A DNA stretch of 64,000 nt from Streptacidiphilus jiangxiensis (GTDB taxonomy: Bacteria > Actinomycetota > Actinomycetes > Streptomycetales > Streptomycetaceae): NCBI RefSeq assembly GCF_900109465.1, contig NZ_FOAZ01000012.1, forward strand, positions 62,001 to 126,000, read 5' to 3'. A program made the position numbers and the translations under genes. This document shows, one piece after another, positions 61,249 to 64,000 of the stretch. The notes beneath the pieces were generated by a model. That model searched no databases, was not told where the DNA came from, and saw only the letters and a list, made by a program, of their open reading frames with translations. Each line of letters opens with the position of its first letter. The stretch's first letter is position 1.

Positions 61249-62673
61249 CTACAGCGCGTGCACGGCGGCGGCGAAGAGGTCGCCGCGTTCGCCGTAATTC
61301 GTGAACATGTCCATCGATGCGCAGGCCGGCGCCAGCAGGACCGTGTCACCCGGTTCGGCGAAGCCGGACGCCGCGTTGACGACGGCTTCCATCGCCGCCG
61401 CGCCCACGACGCCGTCGGGGAGTTCGAAGACGGGCAGGTGCGGCGCGTGGGCGTCCAGCGCCGCGCGGATCACCGCCCGGTCCGCGCCCATGAGGACCGC
61501 GGCACGCAGGCGGGGGGCCGCCGCGGCGACGAGGCCGTCCATCTCCGCGCCCTTGGCCAGGCCGCCGGCGATCCAGACCACCGACTCGTACGCGGCCAGC
61601 GACGCGGCAGCGGCATGCGGGTTGGTCGCCTTGGAGTCGTCGACGTAGGCGACGCCGTCCACCTCCGCGACGAACGCGATGCGGTGGGCGTCCGGCCGGA
61701 ACGCCCGCAGGCCGTCCCGCACCGCCCGCGGCTCGACCCCGTAGGCCCGCGCCAGGGCGGCGGCCGCGAGCGCGTCCGCGATGTTGTGCGGGGCACTGGG
61801 CTGGACGTCCTCCACGGACGCCAGCTCTGCGGCCGCGTGCCGCCGGTCGGGGATGAATGCCCGGTCGACGAGCAGGCCGTCCACCACTCCCAGCTGCGCG
61901 AGCGCCGGAGCGCCCAGCGTGAAGCCGACCGCGCGGCAGCCCTCCTCGACCTCGGCCTCGCGCACCAGCTCCTCCGTCGCCGGGTCGGCGACGTTGTAGA
62001 CGCAGGCGACGACGTTGCCCTCGTAGATCCGCCCCTTGTCCGCCGCGTAGGCCTCCATGGAGCCATGCCAGTCGAGGTGGTCGGGGGCGATGTTGAGGAC
62101 GACCGCCGAGTAGGGGTGGACGCTCGGCGCCCAGTGCAACTGGTAGCTGGAGAGCTCGACCGCGAGGACGTCGTACGGCTCCTCCGCGAGCACCGCCTCC
62201 AGCACGGAGACGCCGACGTTGCCGACGGCGGCCGTGCGCCTGCCCGCGGCGGTGAGGATCGAGGCGAGCATCCGGACCGTCGTGGTCTTGCCGTTGGTGC
62301 CGGTGATGGCGAGCCAGGGTGCGGGCTCGCCGGTGGCGGGGTGCGGGCGGCGCAGGCGCCAGGCGAGCTCGACGTCGCCCCAGATCGGGATGTCCAGTTT
62401 CTCGGCCACCTGGAAGAGCGGCGAGTACGGCGGCCAACCGGGCGCGGTGACGATCAGGTCGGTCTCGTCGGGCAGGGAGTCACCGTCGCCCAGGCGCACG
62501 GTGACGCCGAGGGCGCGTAGCTCCTCGGCCTGGGCCTGCTGCCGTGGGCCGTCACCGCCGTCGACGACGGTGACCACCGCGCCGAGGCCGTGCAGCACCT
62601 TGGCCGCCGGGACGCCGGAGACGCCCAGCCCGGCCACCGTGACGTGCAGGTTCTCCCAGTTCATCTGGTCCAT
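61249..62673 (-). CDS. murD: UDP-MurNAc-alanine:D-glutamate ligase
   Basis: 474 residues from the ATG at 62673; a second ATG at 62664 is possible, and GAGGG lies close to the first. ATP site ITGTNGKTTT; LNIAPDHLDWHG and DSKATNPHAA are the Mur-ligase motifs. It adds D-Glu to the stem peptide. The start lies 17 bp after the mraY stop. Confidence 0.97.
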   Translation of the reverse strand: MDQMNWENLHVTVAGLGVSGVPAAKVLHGLGAVVTVVDGGDGPRQQAQAEELRALGVTVRLGDGDSLPDETDLIVTAPGWPPYSPLFQVAEKLDIPIWGDVELAWRLRRPHPATGEPAPWLAITGTNGKTTTVRMLASILTAAGRRTAAVGNVGVSVLEAVLAEEPYDVLAVELSSYQLHWAPSVHPYSAVVLNIAPDHLDWHGSMEAYAADKGRIYEGNVVACVYNVADPATEELVREAEVEEGCRAVGFTLGAPALAQLGVVDGLLVDRAFIPDRRHAAAELASVEDVQPSAPHNIADALAAAALARAYGVEPRAVRDGLRAFRPDAHRIAFVAEVDGVAYVDDSKATNPHAAAASLAAYESVVWIAGGLAKGAEMDGLVAAAAPRLRAAVLMGADRAVIRAALDAHAPHLPVFELPDGVVGAAAMEAVVNAASGFAEPGDTVLLAPACASMDMFTNYGERGDLFAAAVHAL

Positions 62674-62690
62674 GCCCTCACCGCTGTCGG

Positions 62691-63752
62691 TCAAGATGTG
62701 ACCCAGCCAGCGTAGAAGAGGCCGAGGCCGACGGCGACGCACAGTCCCTGAATGATCCAGAAGCGCACCACGATGAGCACCTCCGACCACCCCTTCAACT
62801 CGAAGTGGTGTTGGAGTGGTGCCATCTTGAAGACGCGCTTGCCGGTCATCCGGAACGAACTCACCTGGATGATGACGGACAGGGTGATCAGCACGAAGAG
62901 GCCGCCCAGGATGGCGAGCAGCATCTCGGTGTGGGAGCAGATCGCCAGACCGGCCAGCGCGCCACCGAGGGCGAGGGACCCGGTGTCACCCATGAAGATC
63001 TTGGCGGGCGAGGTGTTCCACCACAGGAAGCCGAAGCAGGCGCCCATCAGCGCGGCCGCGACGACCGCGAGGTCGAGCGGGTCGCGGACCTGGTAGCACT
63101 GCGCGCCGGCGGTGATCGCGGAGCCGCAGTTCTGGCCGTACTCCCAGATGCCGATGAAGACGTAGGCGCCGAAGACCATCACCGAGGCGCCCGTGGCCAG
63201 GCCGTCCAGACCGTCGGTGAGGTTCACGCCGTTGGACATGGCCAGGATCATGAAGATCGCCCAGATGGCGAACAGCACCGGGCCGAGCGACCAGCCGAAG
63301 TCGGTCACGAAGGAGAGCTTCGTGGAGGCGGGCGTGGTACCGGAGTGGTCCGGGAAGCGCAGCGCACCCACCGCGAAGACGATGCCGACGATCAGCTGCC
63401 CGGCCATCTTGGCCTTGGCGCGCAGACCGAGCGAGCGCTGCTTGACGATCTTGATGTAGTCGTCCAGGAAGCCGACCAGGCCCATGCCCGCGAACAGGAA
63501 CAGCACCAGCAGGCCCGAGGCGGTGAACTCGGTCCCCATGATCAGGTGCGTGAGCAGGTAGGCGACCAGCGTCGCCAGGATGAAGGCGATACCACCCATG
63601 GTGGGCGTGCCGCGCTTGCTGTGGTGCGCCTGCGGGCCGTCGTCGCGGATCATCTGGCCGTAGCCGTGGCGGGCCAGGATCCGGATCAGGATGGGAGTGC
63701 CGACCAGCGAGAGGAACAGGCCGAACGCCGCGGCGAAGAGGATCGCCTTCAT
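62691..63752 (-). CDS. mraY: Phospho-MurNAc-pentapeptide translocase
   Basis: 353 residues; the ATG at 63752 overlaps the murF stop (TGATG). It makes lipid I on undecaprenyl phosphate. Motifs [28 protein letters not shown] and [14 protein letters not shown]. Ten hydrophobic segments. Confidence 0.98.
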   Translation of the reverse strand: MKAILFAAAFGLFLSLVGTPILIRILARHGYGQMIRDDGPQAHHSKRGTPTMGGIAFILATLVAYLLTHLIMGTEFTASGLLVLFLFAGMGLVGFLDDYIKIVKQRSLGLRAKAKMAGQLIVGIVFAVGALRFPDHSGTTPASTKLSFVTDFGWSLGPVLFAIWAIFMILAMSNGVNLTDGLDGLATGASVMVFGAYVFIGIWEYGQNCGSAITAGAQCYQVRDPLDLAVVAAALMGACFGFLWWNTSPAKIFMGDTGSLALGGALAGLAICSHTEMLLAILGGLFVLITLSVIIQVSSFRMTGKRVFKMAPLQHHFELKGWSEVLIVVRFWIIQGLCVAVGLGLFYAGWVTS

Positions 63753-64000
63753 CAACGCCCTGCCTCCCCGTTGGCGTCCTGCGCAAGCAGGGCCGCAGCC
63801 ACCTTCTCCAGGCCCACCGAACGGGACGCCTTCACCAGGACCACGTCCCCCGGTCGGACCTGCTCACGGAGCAGCTCGATCGCGCTATCCGCGTCGGGCA
63901 CCAGCACCGATTCCTCACCCCACGAACCTTCGTTCCTCGCGCCAAGCTCCATGCAGGCCGCTTCCCGGCCGCCCACCGCGACCAGGGTCGCGATGTTGAG
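63752..64000 (-). CDS. murF: UDP-MurNAc-tripeptide:D-Ala-D-Ala ligase, C-terminal part (cut by window)
   Basis: The last 82 residues are visible before the right edge: [19 protein letters not shown] and [20 protein letters not shown], the C-terminal motif of MurF. It adds D-Ala-D-Ala to the UDP precursor. The stop overlaps the mraY start, so the two are coupled. Confidence 0.93.
   Translation of the reverse strand, partial: LNIATLVAVGGREAACMELGARNEGSWGEESVLVPDADSAIELLREQVRPGDVVLVKASRSVGLEKVAAALLAQDANGEAGR

Overview
The window is a high-GC actinobacterial chromosome segment. Gene order and content (dispersed trp genes beside a his operon, PriA in place of HisA/TrpF, trpM, sepF-ylmG-divIVA after ftsZ, no ftsA) point to the family Streptomycetaceae (Streptomyces, Kitasatospora or Streptacidiphilus). 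Coding density is high and many starts are GTG. I see no tRNA or rRNA gene, insertion sequence, prophage or CRISPR array.

Layout. 1-2.1 kb: thioredoxin-fold/MauE membrane redox trio, cut by the left edge. 2.2-9.3 kb (minus): hisI-trpE-(trp-associated membrane protein)-(HGxxPAAW-type)-DUF2752-trpC-trpM-trpB-trpA, closed by a hairpin terminator. 9.3-20.3 kb: an accessory block of secreted and envelope genes (septum-formation-like protein, GH18 chitinase with a DasR-like site, CAP protein, ECF sigma factor with partner, TIGR03085 protein, PucR regulator with paired operators, lipase, MMPL exporter). 20.3-26.2 kb (minus): hisD-hisC-hisB-small membrane protein-hisH-priA-ridA-hisF. 26.4-33 kb: Lon-like domain protein, YbaK deacylase, ABC exporter, AraC regulator and MBL hydrolase. 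33-43.9 kb: dnaE, MscS channel, DMT exporter with Lrp regulator, amino-acid permease, Na+/H+ antiporter, GNAT enzyme, rluD. 44-46.8 kb: polar amino-acid ABC importer. 46.8-52.3 kb: lspA, TraR/DksA protein, T-box leader with ileS, hutD-like gene. 52.5-64 kb (minus): the division and cell-wall cluster murF-mraY-murD-ftsW-murG-ftsQ-ftsZ-pgeF-yggS-sepF-ylmG-divIVA, cut by the right edge.

How it fits together. The his and trp genes share PriA, which in actinobacteria serves both pathways; no separate trpF is seen here. The division cluster supplies lipid II synthesis (MurF, MraY, MurD, MurG), septal polymerisation (FtsW, FtsQ), the Z ring and its anchors (FtsZ, SepF, YlmG) and the polar-growth scaffold DivIVA.

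The most interesting signals are: a complete T-box leader before ileS whose competing pairings would gate the ribosome binding site; an IleRS with a swapped GXHH signature; two copies of a roughly 104-bp palindromic element with conserved interior in opposite orientations, one of them inside the division cluster; tandem palindromic operators before the PucR regulator; a hairpin that buries the lspA ribosome binding site; paired palindromes upstream of ftsZ; and several apparently leaderless genes. I found no convincing new multi-gene defence or biosynthetic system.
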